DNA from: an uncultured Oscillospiraceae bacterium
GTDB lineage: Bacteria > Bacillota > Clostridia > Oscillospirales > Oscillospiraceae
NCBI GenBank assembly: GCA_944385095.1
Contig: CALWVS010000052.1
Coordinates: 1 to 41,601, forward strand
DNA: 41,601 nucleotides
Direction: 5' to 3'
A model generated the notes under the pieces. The model was given only the letters and a program-made list of their open reading frames with translations, was not told where the DNA came from and did not search any database. Position numbers and translations under genes: made by a program. Every line of letters begins with the position of its first letter. Position 1 is the first letter of the stretch. Shown here in pieces: positions 8,483 through 16,975 of this stretch.

Positions 8483-9168
8483 AGGACGACTTAAATTATC
8501 AGCAACAACTACAAGAGTATTTGTGTACCTATGGGCAGGAACACAATCTCACATTTGAGGTGACAGTATTTTCAGATGGCAGTGAGATTTTACCTCTAAA
8601 GCCCAACAGCTTTGACATTATTTTGTTGGATGTAGAAATGCCAAAATTAGACGGAATGACAACCGCAGAGGAAATTCGGAAGCAGGATGGGGAAGTTGTG
8701 TTGATGTTTATCACACAGATGGCACAGTATGCGATCAATGGGTATGCAGTGGGAGCTTTGGATTTTGTACTGAAGCCATTGAATTACTACACATTTTCTT
8801 TGCGATTTGCACGCGCTGTCAAGCGGGTAGAGAAGCAGGGGAGACGAGAACTTCTGCTGACGTTGCCAGAACGGGTAGTGAGAGTGCGAACAGACCAAAT
8901 CTATTATATAGAGGTACAAAACCGTATGCTACACTACTATACAGACGGTGAGGAGTATGTATGTAAGGGCACCATGCAGAAGGTGGAACAGGAGCTGGCT
9001 GGGGATCATTTTGTTCGATGTAATCACTGGTACTTGGTAAATCTGCGACATGTCAGTGAAGTGCGTCGAGAGGTTGTGGTAGTAGCTGGTCAGGAATTGG
9101 AGATTTCACGCAGAAACCGAACAGCCTTTTTAAATGCTTTGACGGATTATGTAGGGGGGAACCAGTAG
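8464..9168 (+). CDS. LytTR-family response regulator
   Basis: A 234-residue response regulator. The receiver domain (1-120) has acidic residues in VEDD (7-9), the phospho-acceptor aspartate in IILLDVEMP (about 57) and the lysine in LKPLN (about 108). The C-terminal LytTR DNA-binding domain (about 135-230) contains VRVRTDQIYYIEV and FVRCNHWYLVNLRHV. It belongs to the AgrA/LytR/VirR class that regulates cell-surface, peptide-signalling or metabolic genes. The GTG start overlaps the end of the IclR gene, with GGGGG seven bases upstream. The kinase gene follows after 2 bases. The target genes are not visible here. Confidence 0.9.
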   Translation: MRIAIVEDDLNYQQQLQEYLCTYGQEHNLTFEVTVFSDGSEILPLKPNSFDIILLDVEMPKLDGMTTAEEIRKQDGEVVLMFITQMAQYAINGYAVGALDFVLKPLNYYTFSLRFARAVKRVEKQGRRELLLTLPERVVRVRTDQIYYIEVQNRMLHYYTDGEEYVCKGTMQKVEQELAGDHFVRCNHWYLVNLRHVSEVRREVVVVAGQELEISRRNRTAFLNALTDYVGGNQ

Positions 9169-9170
9169 TT

Positions 9171-10451
9171 GTGACCAGATACATTCTTTTTCACAGTTTC
9201 TGGTTGACAGTGTCTGTGATTATTTTTCTTGTCCCAGTCCGACACCGCTCCCATGCACCGTTGCGGATTGTGCTATCACTTCTTGTAATATCCCTTTGTA
9301 ATGTGGTTGTACAACTCTGTGTTCCTCAACTGTTGTTTCGCTTATTACTGTCCTACTTATTGGTAACAGGATGTTTTTTCTTTTGTGCCAATTTACAGTG
9401 GAGGGCACAGCTCTACTGTAGTATCTGGGTTCTGTTTTTATATGGTAGTACCATTCAGATTTTTGCTGGGCTGTTTATGAAAGTGGGGGTGGGAGAAATG
9501 TTGCCACTGCCCGGCAGGCTGGTTGCGTCTATCATTGTATTTCTGCTTTATAGTGTGGTAGGCTGTACCATTGCAAAATGGATGACAGATGAGGGAGATT
9601 ACCATATAGGTCCCAGACAGTTGGTTTCTGCATTTTTGCTGCTTGGTATTTACCTGTCTACCATCTGGCAATTTGTAGAGCTACGAGAGGAAATCTCACA
9701 GGGGGCAGCATGGGTCATTTTTTTAATGGTGGAATTGTACTGTGCTACCATTCTCTATTTACAACACGAACTATTTCGGAAAAGTGCCATTCGTCAGGAG
9801 TTGGCAGTTTTAAACCATATCTGGATGCAACAGAAAAATCAATACAGTCTGGCAAGGGAAAATATTGCAATGATTAACCAGAAATGTCATGACTTGAAAC
9901 ACCAAATACAGGGGATGCGTCTGATGGGCAGCCATGAGGAGCGGGAGCGATGTGTACAGGAAATGGAACAGTCGATTCAAATTTATGACAGCATTGCCAA
10001 AACAGGCAATGAGGTATTGGACACAGTTTTGACAGAAAAAAGCCTGTACTGTGAAGCAAACGGAATACAGGTACATTGTGTTGCTAATGGTACTTTATTG
10101 ACATTTCTTGATCCGGTAGATTTATATACCATGTTTGGAAATGCACTGGACAATGCAATTGAAAGTGTAAAAGAAATTGAGATTTCAGAGCAGAGATTGA
10201 TTGATGTTTTGATTTATGAGGAGCAAAAGTTTGTAATTGTGCAAATCATCAATCCTGTCTCCCATGGAGTGGAATTTGATTCTGAGGGGCTGCCAATCAG
10301 TAGCAAACATGATAAAAACTATCATGGGTTTGGATTGCGCAGTATCCGACATACTGTTCGAAAACATGGTGGTATTTTGCGGGTCAAGGTACAGAATGGC
10401 TGTTTTTATCTACAAATGACCTTCCCCATTGGGGGCGGAGAGTCCGTGTAA
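9171..10451 (+). CDS. AgrC-like GHKL sensor histidine kinase
   Basis: A 426-residue membrane kinase. About six hydrophobic segments occupy residues 1-205, followed by a coiled-coil dimerisation region with the likely phospho-accepting histidine in CHDLKHQI (about 244). The GHKL ATPase domain carries the N box GNALDNAIESV (about 322-332) and G box YHGFGLRSI. It is the cognate partner of the LytTR regulator at 8464. The GTG start lies 2 bases after that gene's stop. Its last 42 bases overlap the convergent DUF4830 gene. The signal is unknown; no peptide-pheromone gene lies beside it, so a quorum-sensing role is not supported by context. Confidence 0.87.
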   Translation: MTRYILFHSFWLTVSVIIFLVPVRHRSHAPLRIVLSLLVISLCNVVVQLCVPQLLFRLLLSYLLVTGCFFFCANLQWRAQLYCSIWVLFLYGSTIQIFAGLFMKVGVGEMLPLPGRLVASIIVFLLYSVVGCTIAKWMTDEGDYHIGPRQLVSAFLLLGIYLSTIWQFVELREEISQGAAWVIFLMVELYCATILYLQHELFRKSAIRQELAVLNHIWMQQKNQYSLARENIAMINQKCHDLKHQIQGMRLMGSHEERERCVQEMEQSIQIYDSIAKTGNEVLDTVLTEKSLYCEANGIQVHCVANGTLLTFLDPVDLYTMFGNALDNAIESVKEIEISEQRLIDVLIYEEQKFVIVQIINPVSHGVEFDSEGLPISSKHDKNYHGFGLRSIRHTVRKHGGILRVKVQNGCFYLQMTFPIGGGESV

Positions 10452-10901
10452 AAAACCGTCCAGTTCTGGAGAAAATACCAAACCTCCAATAATGGTAGAC
10501 TTATGGATCAATAGTTGCGCTAGAACATTTGGGTTATTTGGGTAGTTTGTAATTTGGTAGGTGTATCGTTTGACTGTCTGACCAGCATAGTCAGAGAGAG
10601 GAAATCCCTGTTCCTGTTGTAGTGCCAATAGTGTTTGAAAACTTTGGTCAGATACAGCTGGCAGTTGTAAGTCCTCCACGGAGACAGGTTCCTCTTGCAC
10701 AGTCCATCCACAGTGTTGCAGAAAGGCAATTCGGTCTTCATTTGTTTTTGCTTTTGTTTGCACCAGTGTAGAAACTGTTTCACTGGACTGCACAGATTGG
10801 TTGGCTAGTGTCAAAGAAAGGGAACAACAGACCACAAGGGCTGTTGCAGCTACCAGGTAGGGAAGTCGTTTCATAGGAAGTCTAGCAGTGATAATAAACA
10901 T
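10410..10901 (-). CDS. DUF4830-type exported or membrane-anchored protein
   Basis: A 163-residue protein starting MFIITARLP, with a hydrophobic segment at about residues 14-34 (signal peptide or anchor) ending near LANQ. The C-terminal half has the pattern of DUF4830 (YTYQITNYPNNPNVLAQLLI, then IIGGLVFSPELDGFLHGL). This family is common in Clostridia and has no known function. I chose the ATG at 10901 because GAGGTG sits seven bases upstream. An in-frame ATG at 10925 has none. Its 3' end overlaps the kinase gene tail-to-tail by 42 bp. Confidence 0.65.
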   Translation of the reverse strand: MFIITARLPMKRLPYLVAATALVVCCSLSLTLANQSVQSSETVSTLVQTKAKTNEDRIAFLQHCGWTVQEEPVSVEDLQLPAVSDQSFQTLLALQQEQGFPLSDYAGQTVKRYTYQITNYPNNPNVLAQLLIHKSTIIGGLVFSPELDGFLHGLSAPNGEGHL

Positions 10902-11003
10902 AACATCACACCTCACAAATGGCATTTTTACGGTTTTCTAACACCATATTTATGCTGAGAAGAAAAATTTATTACCATGCACAATAAAATATGAAAAAAA
11001 GTG

Positions 11004-11032
11004 TTGAAATTGACGAAGAAATTTGGTATAGT
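11004..11032 (+). promoter_or_regulatory. SigA-type promoter of the pseudouridine synthase gene
   Basis: TTGAAA, a 17-base spacer, then TATAGT, in an A/T-rich intergenic stretch 50 bases upstream of the gene. Confidence 0.6.
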
Positions 11033-11082
11033 AGAGCGAACTGTGCAAAAATAAAATTTTATGATGGGAGGAGTTGGGCAAA

Positions 11083-11799
11083 TTGGCAGAAGAACGTGTG
11101 GACAAACTCCTATCCTCCACTGGTCACTGGTCACGTAAAGAGGTGAAAGAACTGATCAAACGTGGTTGTGTGAAAGCCAATGGGGTTACAGTACATAAAC
11201 CAGAGGAGAAGTATTCTGTGGAACATACTGTGTTTCTGGTTCATGGGCAGGAAGTGGATTGTCAACCATATGTATATCTCATGCTCCATAAACCGGCTGG
11301 TGTGTTGTCTGCAACAGAGGACAGGAACCAAAAGACGGTTTTGGATTTATTGCCTGAGCATCTTAGACGGCGTAAACTGTTTCCAGTGGGACGTCTGGAT
11401 AAGGATACAGAAGGGCTTTTGCTGATTACCGATGATGGTCCATTGGGTCATGCGCTGCTGTCTCCCAAGAAACATGTGGATAAGGTATATTATGCACAGG
11501 TAAATGGTGTCATTACACAGGAAGATGTACAAATGTTGGCACAGGGTATGACTTTGGGGGATGGATTTGTGTGTTTGCCTGCAAAGCTGGAACCCATCGA
11601 AGATGGGCGGTCATGTCTTGTGACCTTACAGGAGGGGAAGTATCATCAAGTAAAGAGGATGCTGGCAGCTTGTGGAAAGCCAGTTGTTTATCTGAAACGG
11701 TTGTCTATGGGAACGCTGAAATTGGATGAACATCTGAAAAAAGGGGAATGGCGACCACTCACCATCCATGAATTGGAAAGATTGAAGGGGAAGTTGTAA
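11083..11799 (+). CDS. 16S rRNA pseudouridine synthase (RsuA/RluF type)
   Basis: A 238-residue enzyme with an N-terminal S4 RNA-binding domain (ERVDKLLS to about residue 55). The catalytic domain has the signature GRLDKDTEGLLLITDDG near residue 103, whose aspartate is the nucleophile of pseudouridine synthases, and the later KYHQVKRMLAACG motif. It converts a specific uridine of small-subunit rRNA to pseudouridine. RsuA is the best guess, but RluE/F-type substrates cannot be excluded. I prefer TTG 11083 because the GGAGGAG site is then 9 bases away. The in-frame TTG at 11074 directly abuts that site. Confidence 0.85.
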   Translation: MAEERVDKLLSSTGHWSRKEVKELIKRGCVKANGVTVHKPEEKYSVEHTVFLVHGQEVDCQPYVYLMLHKPAGVLSATEDRNQKTVLDLLPEHLRRRKLFPVGRLDKDTEGLLLITDDGPLGHALLSPKKHVDKVYYAQVNGVITQEDVQMLAQGMTLGDGFVCLPAKLEPIEDGRSCLVTLQEGKYHQVKRMLAACGKPVVYLKRLSMGTLKLDEHLKKGEWRPLTIHELERLKGKL

Positions 11800-11849
11800 G
11801 CCATTCACAAAAATTTGGTTGTTTTCAACAAAAAAATATAAAAAACCCC

Positions 11850-11879
11850 TTGTCAAATCGGGGGAGAAACCGTTATAAT
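11850..11879 (+). promoter_or_regulatory. Promoter of the CdaR-type regulator gene
   Basis: TTGTCA, an 18-base spacer and a perfect TATAAT, about 40 bases upstream of the GTG start at 11919. Confidence 0.6.
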
Positions 11880-11918
11880 TGCAATAGCTTGATGCGTAAT
11901 AATTAGGGAGGGATTCAT

Positions 11919-13010
11919 GTGTCCAGTAGGATGTTTCAAGGCGTTGTACTTCAGATGAAAGATAGTATTGATCGCACAGTAGGTGTGATTGATGCAGATG
12001 GTATTGTGGTGGCTTGCAGCGAATTGACTTGTATTGGGGAGCATTGGGTAGGTGCTGTGGCAGCCATCCATGCTTCTGACAACTCCGTGGCACATTTTGA
12101 AGGGAAAACATTCAAGCAGTTGGCAGGCTGGGGAGCCCAGTTCGATTATGCAGCTTTTGTGCGAGGAGAAGATGAACTGGCAGATTCTCTCTGCTCCATG
12201 GCAGTGGTGGCATTCAACGGAGCAAAAGCCTACTACGAGGAAAAACATGATAAGGCAACTTTTGTGAAAAATATCATTTCAGACAATATTTTATTGGGTG
12301 ATATTTATACACAGGCAAAAGAGTTGCACTTTGTGTCAGAAGCCCCTAGAGCAGCATTTCTGGTGCGCCAGCTTGGGTCTGCCGATGTGTCAACCATTGA
12401 TGTGATTCAGGGCTTATTCCCTGATAAACAGGTGGATTTTGTCATTTCTATCAACGAAACTGATGTTGCCTTGATTAAGCAATTACCAGAGGGAGCGGAT
12501 GCCAAAGAGTTGCAAAAAATTGCCAAACAGATTGCCACTGCCGTCAGTCAGGAGCTGGGCATTAAGGTTGTGATTGGTATTGGCACCATTGTTGGACATA
12601 TTCGTGACTTGGCCCGGGCTTACAAAGAGGCAGGGGTTGCCATTGATGTAGGCAAGGTGTTTGACACAGAAAAGACAGTCATCAATTATGAGAATTTGGG
12701 AATTGGTCGACTGATTTACCAGTTGCCCACCATTTTGTGTCAAATGTTCCTGCAAGAGGTCTTTAAAAAGAACCCCATTGATGCTTTGGATCAGGAGACA
12801 CTACTCACTATTAACAAGTTCTTTGAAAATAACCTGAATGTGTCTGAAACAGCCCGTAAGCTGTTTGTACACAGAAATACATTGGTGTATCGTCTGGAAA
12901 AGATTAAAAAGCTCACTGGTCTTGATTTGCGTGAGTTTGATGATGCCATCACATTCAAGGTTGCTTTGATGGTCAAGAAGTATTTGATTTCTCGTGGGAT
13001 TGAATCCTGA
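11919..13010 (+). CDS. CdaR/PucR-type transcriptional regulator
   Basis: A 363-residue regulator. The first ~130 residues resemble the sugar-diacid-recognition/GAF-like sensor part (GVIDADGIVVACSELTCIG). The middle part (about 135-260) is the GGDEF-like region of this family. The C-terminus is the PucR-type helix-turn-helix, with NVSETARKLFVHRNTLVYRLEKIKKLTGLD at about 308-337. Its effector is unknown. This regulator type is often found next to ftsE in Clostridia, which fits the downstream gene, but a separate terminator stands between them. The GTG start has AGGGAGGG 7 bases upstream. An overlapping ATG at 11917 is in another frame. Confidence 0.82.
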   Translation: MSSRMFQGVVLQMKDSIDRTVGVIDADGIVVACSELTCIGEHWVGAVAAIHASDNSVAHFEGKTFKQLAGWGAQFDYAAFVRGEDELADSLCSMAVVAFNGAKAYYEEKHDKATFVKNIISDNILLGDIYTQAKELHFVSEAPRAAFLVRQLGSADVSTIDVIQGLFPDKQVDFVISINETDVALIKQLPEGADAKELQKIAKQIATAVSQELGIKVVIGIGTIVGHIRDLARAYKEAGVAIDVGKVFDTEKTVINYENLGIGRLIYQLPTILCQMFLQEVFKKNPIDALDQETLLTINKFFENNLNVSETARKLFVHRNTLVYRLEKIKKLTGLDLREFDDAITFKVALMVKKYLISRGIES

Positions 13011-13034
13011 AAGACACCATACCTTGGTTGAAAG

Positions 13035-13074
13035 AAAACTCTGTTTGCCTGGAAAGGGAAACAGAGTTTTTTTT
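13035..13074 (+). terminator. Intrinsic terminator after the CdaR-type gene
   Basis: Arms AAAACTCTGTTT and AAACAGAGTTTT around a 12-base loop, with a run of eight T at the end. Confidence 0.9.
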
Positions 13075-13223
13075 ATGGAAATCGACAAATTTCCATTGAC
13101 AATCCTACAAAGGAACGGTAGTCTATTAAAAGAGTGATTTCCTGGGAAATGCCCCATTCACAGGAACCTTTTTTCGATTTTTTCGTCTAATATACACGCA
13201 GTAACACAGAAACGGGTGAGAAT

Positions 13224-13913
13224 ATGATACGATTTATTGACGTTTATAAGGAATATGACAATGGCACAAAAGCACTAAAAGGGGTGAATATGCGCATTGA
13301 CGATGGTGAATTTGTTTTTCTGGTAGGACCATCTGGTTCAGGAAAGTCTACCATAATGAAACTGATCACAGGGGAAATTTCTCCAACAGAAGGTAAATTG
13401 ATGGTCAATGGATATAGTTTAAATAATATCAGCCCCAAACAAATTCCTCTCATGCGGCGTACATTGGGCATTGTATTTCAGGATTTCCGATTGATTGAGA
13501 AAAAGACAGTGCATGAAAATCTATCTTTTGCTATGCGTGCCATAGGGGCTTCCAATCGGGATATGAGAAAACGCATTGGTTATGTATTGCGTTTGGTTGG
13601 ACTGGAAGAAAAGGCACATCAATATCCAGGGCAGCTCTCTGGTGGAGAACAACAACGTGTGGCTATTGCACGGGCACTTGTCAACAATCCGAATATGATT
13701 ATTGCTGATGAGCCAACAGGAAATTTAGATCCCAGCCGCTCATTGGAAATTATGATGTTGTTAGAGCGTATCAATGAACTGGGTACTACCATTTTGGTTG
13801 TCACCCATGAGATGAATTTGGTCAATAAATTTGCAAAACGTGTTGTGACTATTCAAGAGGGAAGAATTATCAGCGACGAGACAGGTGGGTATTATCATGG
13901 CGAGAAGATTTGA
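13224..13913 (+). CDS. ftsE: Cell-division ABC ATPase FtsE
   Basis: A 229-residue ABC ATPase: Walker A GPSGSGKST (about 35-43), Q loop in VFQDFRLIEKKTVHENL, ABC signature LSGGEQQRVAIARAL (about 138-152) and Walker B IIADEPTGNLD. The 'QDFRLIEKKTV' stretch and the overlap with ftsX identify FtsE. With FtsX it forms a membrane complex that couples ATP hydrolysis to activation of peptidoglycan hydrolases at division or elongation sites. The M23 factor encoded at 14912 is the likely hydrolase partner. ATG start; the stop overlaps the ftsX start by 17 bp. Confidence 0.95.
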   Translation: MIRFIDVYKEYDNGTKALKGVNMRIDDGEFVFLVGPSGSGKSTIMKLITGEISPTEGKLMVNGYSLNNISPKQIPLMRRTLGIVFQDFRLIEKKTVHENLSFAMRAIGASNRDMRKRIGYVLRLVGLEEKAHQYPGQLSGGEQQRVAIARALVNNPNMIIADEPTGNLDPSRSLEIMMLLERINELGTTILVVTHEMNLVNKFAKRVVTIQEGRIISDETGGYYHGEKI

Positions 13914-14787
13914 TTTTGGTTATTACTGCAAAGAGGGAGTACACTCCATATTCATGCATGGATTTATGTCCTTTGCGGCTGTTTGTATGATTGTGGCTTG
14001 TTTGCTGATTATGGGTTCTTTTTCTCTAGTGGCAGTGAATCTTGATAACATGTTGGGAGATTTGGAAGCAGAAAACGAATTTCTGGCATATGTGGATGAA
14101 AGTTACAGTGAGGAAGAAGCGCGGGCATTGCAGTCAAAGATAGAGGTGATTCCCAATGTAGCTGAAGTACTGTTTGTGACTAGGGCAGAAGCTCTGGATG
14201 ATTTCAGACTGGGACGAGAAGACAATGAGTTATTGTCCAGTCTGCCGGACGATGTGTTACGTGACCGCTATCGCATCCATGTAGATGATATAGAATTATT
14301 AAAAGAGACCTCAGATGCGGTAAAAACAGTGACTGGGGTGGCAGATGTCAATGCAGCTTACGATATTGCTCAGGGATTTGTCATGGTACGTAATATTGCA
14401 ACTGGTATTGCCTTAGTGTTGATTGGAATTTTGGTTTTTGTTTCCCTTTTTATCATTGCAAATACCATAAAACTGGCATTTTTCTATCGTCGGGAAGAAA
14501 TTGCCATTATGAAAATGTGTGGTGCAACCAATTCCTTCATCCGCTGGCCATTCATTGTACAGGGTATGATTTTGGGATTGTTTGGTGCACTGCTGGCGTT
14601 TTTGATGCAGTGGGGTGTGTATAGTCTGGTAGTAAAAGCTGTAATACAGTCTAATGGTCTCTCATTGGTGACGATTATTCCCTTCTCTGTACTGATTCCA
14701 AAACTGTTGTTGATTTTTTGTTGTGCAGGGTTGCTCATTGGTGTAGTTGGGTCAGTACTTGCGATTCGTAAATTCTTGCAGGTTTAA
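13897..14787 (+). CDS. ftsX: Cell-division permease FtsX
   Basis: A 296-residue membrane protein with the FtsX layout: one N-terminal membrane segment (about 20-45), a large extracytoplasmic loop (about 50-165) that would bind the hydrolase partner, then three more segments (about 170-195, 220-245 and 265-290). FFYRREEIAIMKMCGATNSFIRWPF sits in the cytoplasmic loop. I chose ATG 13897 (MARRFDFGYY) rather than the upstream in-frame GTG at 13885, since FtsX proteins usually begin this way. It works with FtsE, with which it overlaps. Confidence 0.93.
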   Translation: MARRFDFGYYCKEGVHSIFMHGFMSFAAVCMIVACLLIMGSFSLVAVNLDNMLGDLEAENEFLAYVDESYSEEEARALQSKIEVIPNVAEVLFVTRAEALDDFRLGREDNELLSSLPDDVLRDRYRIHVDDIELLKETSDAVKTVTGVADVNAAYDIAQGFVMVRNIATGIALVLIGILVFVSLFIIANTIKLAFFYRREEIAIMKMCGATNSFIRWPFIVQGMILGLFGALLAFLMQWGVYSLVVKAVIQSNGLSLVTIIPFSVLIPKLLLIFCCAGLLIGVVGSVLAIRKFLQV

Positions 14788-14798
14788 GGAGGAAGATG

Positions 14799-14897
14799 AT
14801 GAATCCAAAGAAACAGAAGCTGTTTGTCAGCATTTTGGCAGGTATTTTGGTGGTAATGATGATTTTACCTATGCTGGCTACCATTTTTGTGCGATAG
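14799..14897 (+). CDS. Small membrane protein between ftsX and the M23 gene
   Basis: A 32-residue ORF beginning MNPKKQKLFV: a Lys-rich start, then one hydrophobic segment (about 8-31). AAGGAGG lies 6 bases before the ATG, and it sits in the 124-base gap between ftsX and the M23 gene on the same strand. The ribosome-binding site, the membrane-like composition and the tight spacing argue that it is translated. I know no function. A role in the FtsEX-hydrolase complex would be pure guess from position. Confidence 0.6.
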   Translation: MNPKKQKLFVSILAGILVVMMILPMLATIFVR

Positions 14898-14911
14898 GAG
14901 CGGAAATAGAT

Positions 14912-16135
14912 ATGAATGGCTTACACCTCAGAAATGTATGGTTGAGACTGTGTACTGCACTTTTGGTTGTGGTCCTTGTAGTTCCATTGATGCCACAGTC
15001 TATGGTTGTGGACGTTTCAGCAGTGACACAGGCAGAGATTGATAAAATGAAGGAAGAAGCTGCCGACTTGAAAAACCAACAGAAGGAAATTCAAGAGCAG
15101 TTGAAGGCAATTCAGGCAGATAAAAGCAAAGCGTTGGAACAAAAAGCTCTGTTGGAACGACAAATCAATGCAACACAAGCAGAAATTAACAACATCCAAT
15201 CTCAAATCAACAAATACAATGAGTTGATTTCTCAGAAGGAAGAGGAGCTTGCCCAAGCACAGGAGGAAGAACGTGCTCAGTATGAGTTATTCTGTAAACG
15301 GGTAAGAGCTATGGAAGAGGAGGGGGAAATCTCTTATTGGTCCATTCTGTTTAGTTCTTCTGACTTTTCAGACCTTTTGGATAATGCCATGCTGGTAGAG
15401 GAGATTATGGCATATGATGATAAAATCATGGATCAGCTTATTGCCTTGAGACAAAAGATTGAACAGGATAAGGCAGAGCTGGAGGAGGCAAAGAAGGGGC
15501 AGGAAGCAGCTAAGGCTGAGCAGGAAGCAGCCAAAGCAAATTTGAAATCCCAACAGTCAGAGGTAGAAAGTCTGATTGCACAAATCAGTTCACAGGAAGA
15601 CCAGCTAGAAGCAGCAGAGGCAAAGCTGAAGGCAGCAGCCAATGCAGCAGATAAGGAAATTGCAGCAGCAGAACGGGAACTGGCAAGTCAAATTGCCAAT
15701 GTACCAAGTGAATCAGGATTCTTGTGGCCGTTACCCGGCTATAACAGTCTTTCATCACTGTTTGGTCCACGGCAACATCCCTTAACAGGGAAAGCCAATA
15801 ACCACACAGGTATTGATATTCCTGCTCCAGGTGGTACCCCAATTCTGGCAGCAAAAAGTGGTGTTGTCACTACATCTACATACAATAGTTCCTATGGCAA
15901 CTATGTTGTAGTCAGTCACAGTGATGGCACATCTACTCTCTATGCCCATATGAGCAGTCGTTCTGTGTCAAAGGGACAGACTGTTTCTCAAGGGCAGACT
16001 CTGGGCAGAGTTGGTACAACAGGTTCTTCCACTGGCAACCATCTGCATTTGGAAGTCCGTGTCAATAATGTTCGTCAGGACCCAATCAATTATTTTGGTG
16101 TAACACTTTATATTGACGGTGCACGTCTAAACTAA
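14912..16135 (+). CDS. EnvC-like murein hydrolase (factor) with coiled coil and M23 domain
   Basis: A 407-residue exported protein. A signal peptide or anchor spans about residues 12-30. A long heptad-rich, Gln/Glu/Ala/Lys coiled coil runs from about 40 to 265, interrupted by a short linker with SYWSILFSSSDFSDLLDNA. The C-terminal LytM/M23 domain (about 280-395) retains the zinc-ligand pattern: HTGIDI, the YAHM histidine and HLHLEV. The layout matches EnvC/PcsB-type proteins that the FtsEX complex switches on. All metal ligands seem present, so it may itself be an endopeptidase. I chose ATG 14912, with AGGAGCGG upstream and the signal peptide directly following. Confidence 0.88.
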   Translation: MNGLHLRNVWLRLCTALLVVVLVVPLMPQSMVVDVSAVTQAEIDKMKEEAADLKNQQKEIQEQLKAIQADKSKALEQKALLERQINATQAEINNIQSQINKYNELISQKEEELAQAQEEERAQYELFCKRVRAMEEEGEISYWSILFSSSDFSDLLDNAMLVEEIMAYDDKIMDQLIALRQKIEQDKAELEEAKKGQEAAKAEQEAAKANLKSQQSEVESLIAQISSQEDQLEAAEAKLKAAANAADKEIAAAERELASQIANVPSESGFLWPLPGYNSLSSLFGPRQHPLTGKANNHTGIDIPAPGGTPILAAKSGVVTTSTYNSSYGNYVVVSHSDGTSTLYAHMSSRSVSKGQTVSQGQTLGRVGTTGSSTGNHLHLEVRVNNVRQDPINYFGVTLYIDGARLN

Positions 16136-16141
16136 ATCAAT

Positions 16142-16194
16142 CCCAGCATAGAATTGCCATGATAGGGGGAATTCTATGCTGGGATTTCTTTTTT
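16142..16194 (+). terminator. 14-bp hairpin with T-run overlapping the start of the next gene
   Basis: Arms CCCAGCATAGAATT and AATTCTATGCTGGG with a 14-base loop, followed by ATTTCTTTTTT: a good intrinsic terminator for the ftsEX operon. The loop contains AGGGGG and the 3' arm contains the ATG (16176) of the next ORF, so the same hairpin could block translation of that ORF. Confidence 0.7.
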
Positions 16195-16853
16195 ATGGTA
16201 CACAGTATGAGAGAAAATTGACAAAAAAACCACTATTTGGATTGATGCTGTGGCAAGGGCAAATCGGACCTGATGGATTCTGGACAGGAAGACGAGTGAC
16301 AAGTCTATGTCGAAAGTTACATCATAAACGTGTGAACCGAATTTTATTGCCACAGGATTTTCCATATCTGGATCGAATCAAACAAGAAGGGTTGACCACA
16401 GTAGACCCTTTACCGTTGTATCGTAGACATGCTGCTCAACTGGCATTGACCGCTTTACAGCAACAGCATCAAGCACCAGAAAAAAGCAAGATAGTACTAA
16501 AAGGGGCACAAGTAGATCGAGACCTATGTCAGGCTGCCTGTCAACTTTCACCACTGGTCAAGGGGCTGGCAATTATGGTTACAAATGGGGGTGAGATGCT
16601 TGCCCACCAGTTGCGTATGGAATATGGCATTCCTGTCTATCCAGACCACCATGAGGCAGCAGTGACCATTTATTTTTCACCAGCAGAGCAGGGGGCAGGG
16701 AGAGAGTTGCATCTATATGGAGAGAAAGCGGAGGAATGTGGAGTCAGAATATCAAGTCCGAAGTTGCCACAGGAGTGGTCACACTCAGTACCATTGCTCA
16801 CTGCGCTGTGGGAAACGGGAAAAATTGGAAGTGAATTATTAGAATTTACTTGA
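16176..16853 (+). CDS. Unknown conserved-looking cytoplasmic protein
   Basis: A 225-residue protein that I cannot assign to a family. It is rich in Gln, Leu and His, with no signal peptide, membrane segment or recognisable catalytic motif. A central stretch (IVLKGAQVDRDLCQAACQLSPLVKGLAIMVTNGGEMLAHQLRMEYGIPV) looks like an alternating alpha/beta fold with a conserved-looking NGGE. The start at 16176 lies in the 3' arm of the hairpin above; no better in-frame start with a ribosome-binding site is seen nearby. Its stop overlaps the -35 box of the greA promoter. Confidence 0.6.
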   Translation: MLGFLFYGTQYERKLTKKPLFGLMLWQGQIGPDGFWTGRRVTSLCRKLHHKRVNRILLPQDFPYLDRIKQEGLTTVDPLPLYRRHAAQLALTALQQQHQAPEKSKIVLKGAQVDRDLCQAACQLSPLVKGLAIMVTNGGEMLAHQLRMEYGIPVYPDHHEAAVTIYFSPAEQGAGRELHLYGEKAEECGVRISSPKLPQEWSHSVPLLTALWETGKIGSELLEFT

Positions 16854-16878
16854 CAATTTTGTGGAAAATGGGTATAAT
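16850..16878 (+). promoter_or_regulatory. Consensus SigA promoter of greA
   Basis: TTGACA, a 17-base spacer, then TATAAT: both boxes are perfect. The -35 box overlaps the stop codon of the preceding gene. A leader of roughly 90 bases follows before greA. Confidence 0.85.
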
Positions 16879-16975
16879 ACCGTAGATTGCATTCTTATAT
16901 ATTGGAGTGCGATTTTTCATTGATGATATGACCACTGTGTTGTGGTTTTATATTTGGAAAGGTGTGCGAAGTGAT

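Noticed and set aside
9171-10451. The AgrC-like kinase as part of a peptide quorum-sensing (agrBD) system
   Set aside because: No agrB-like processing protease or precursor peptide gene is found next to it.
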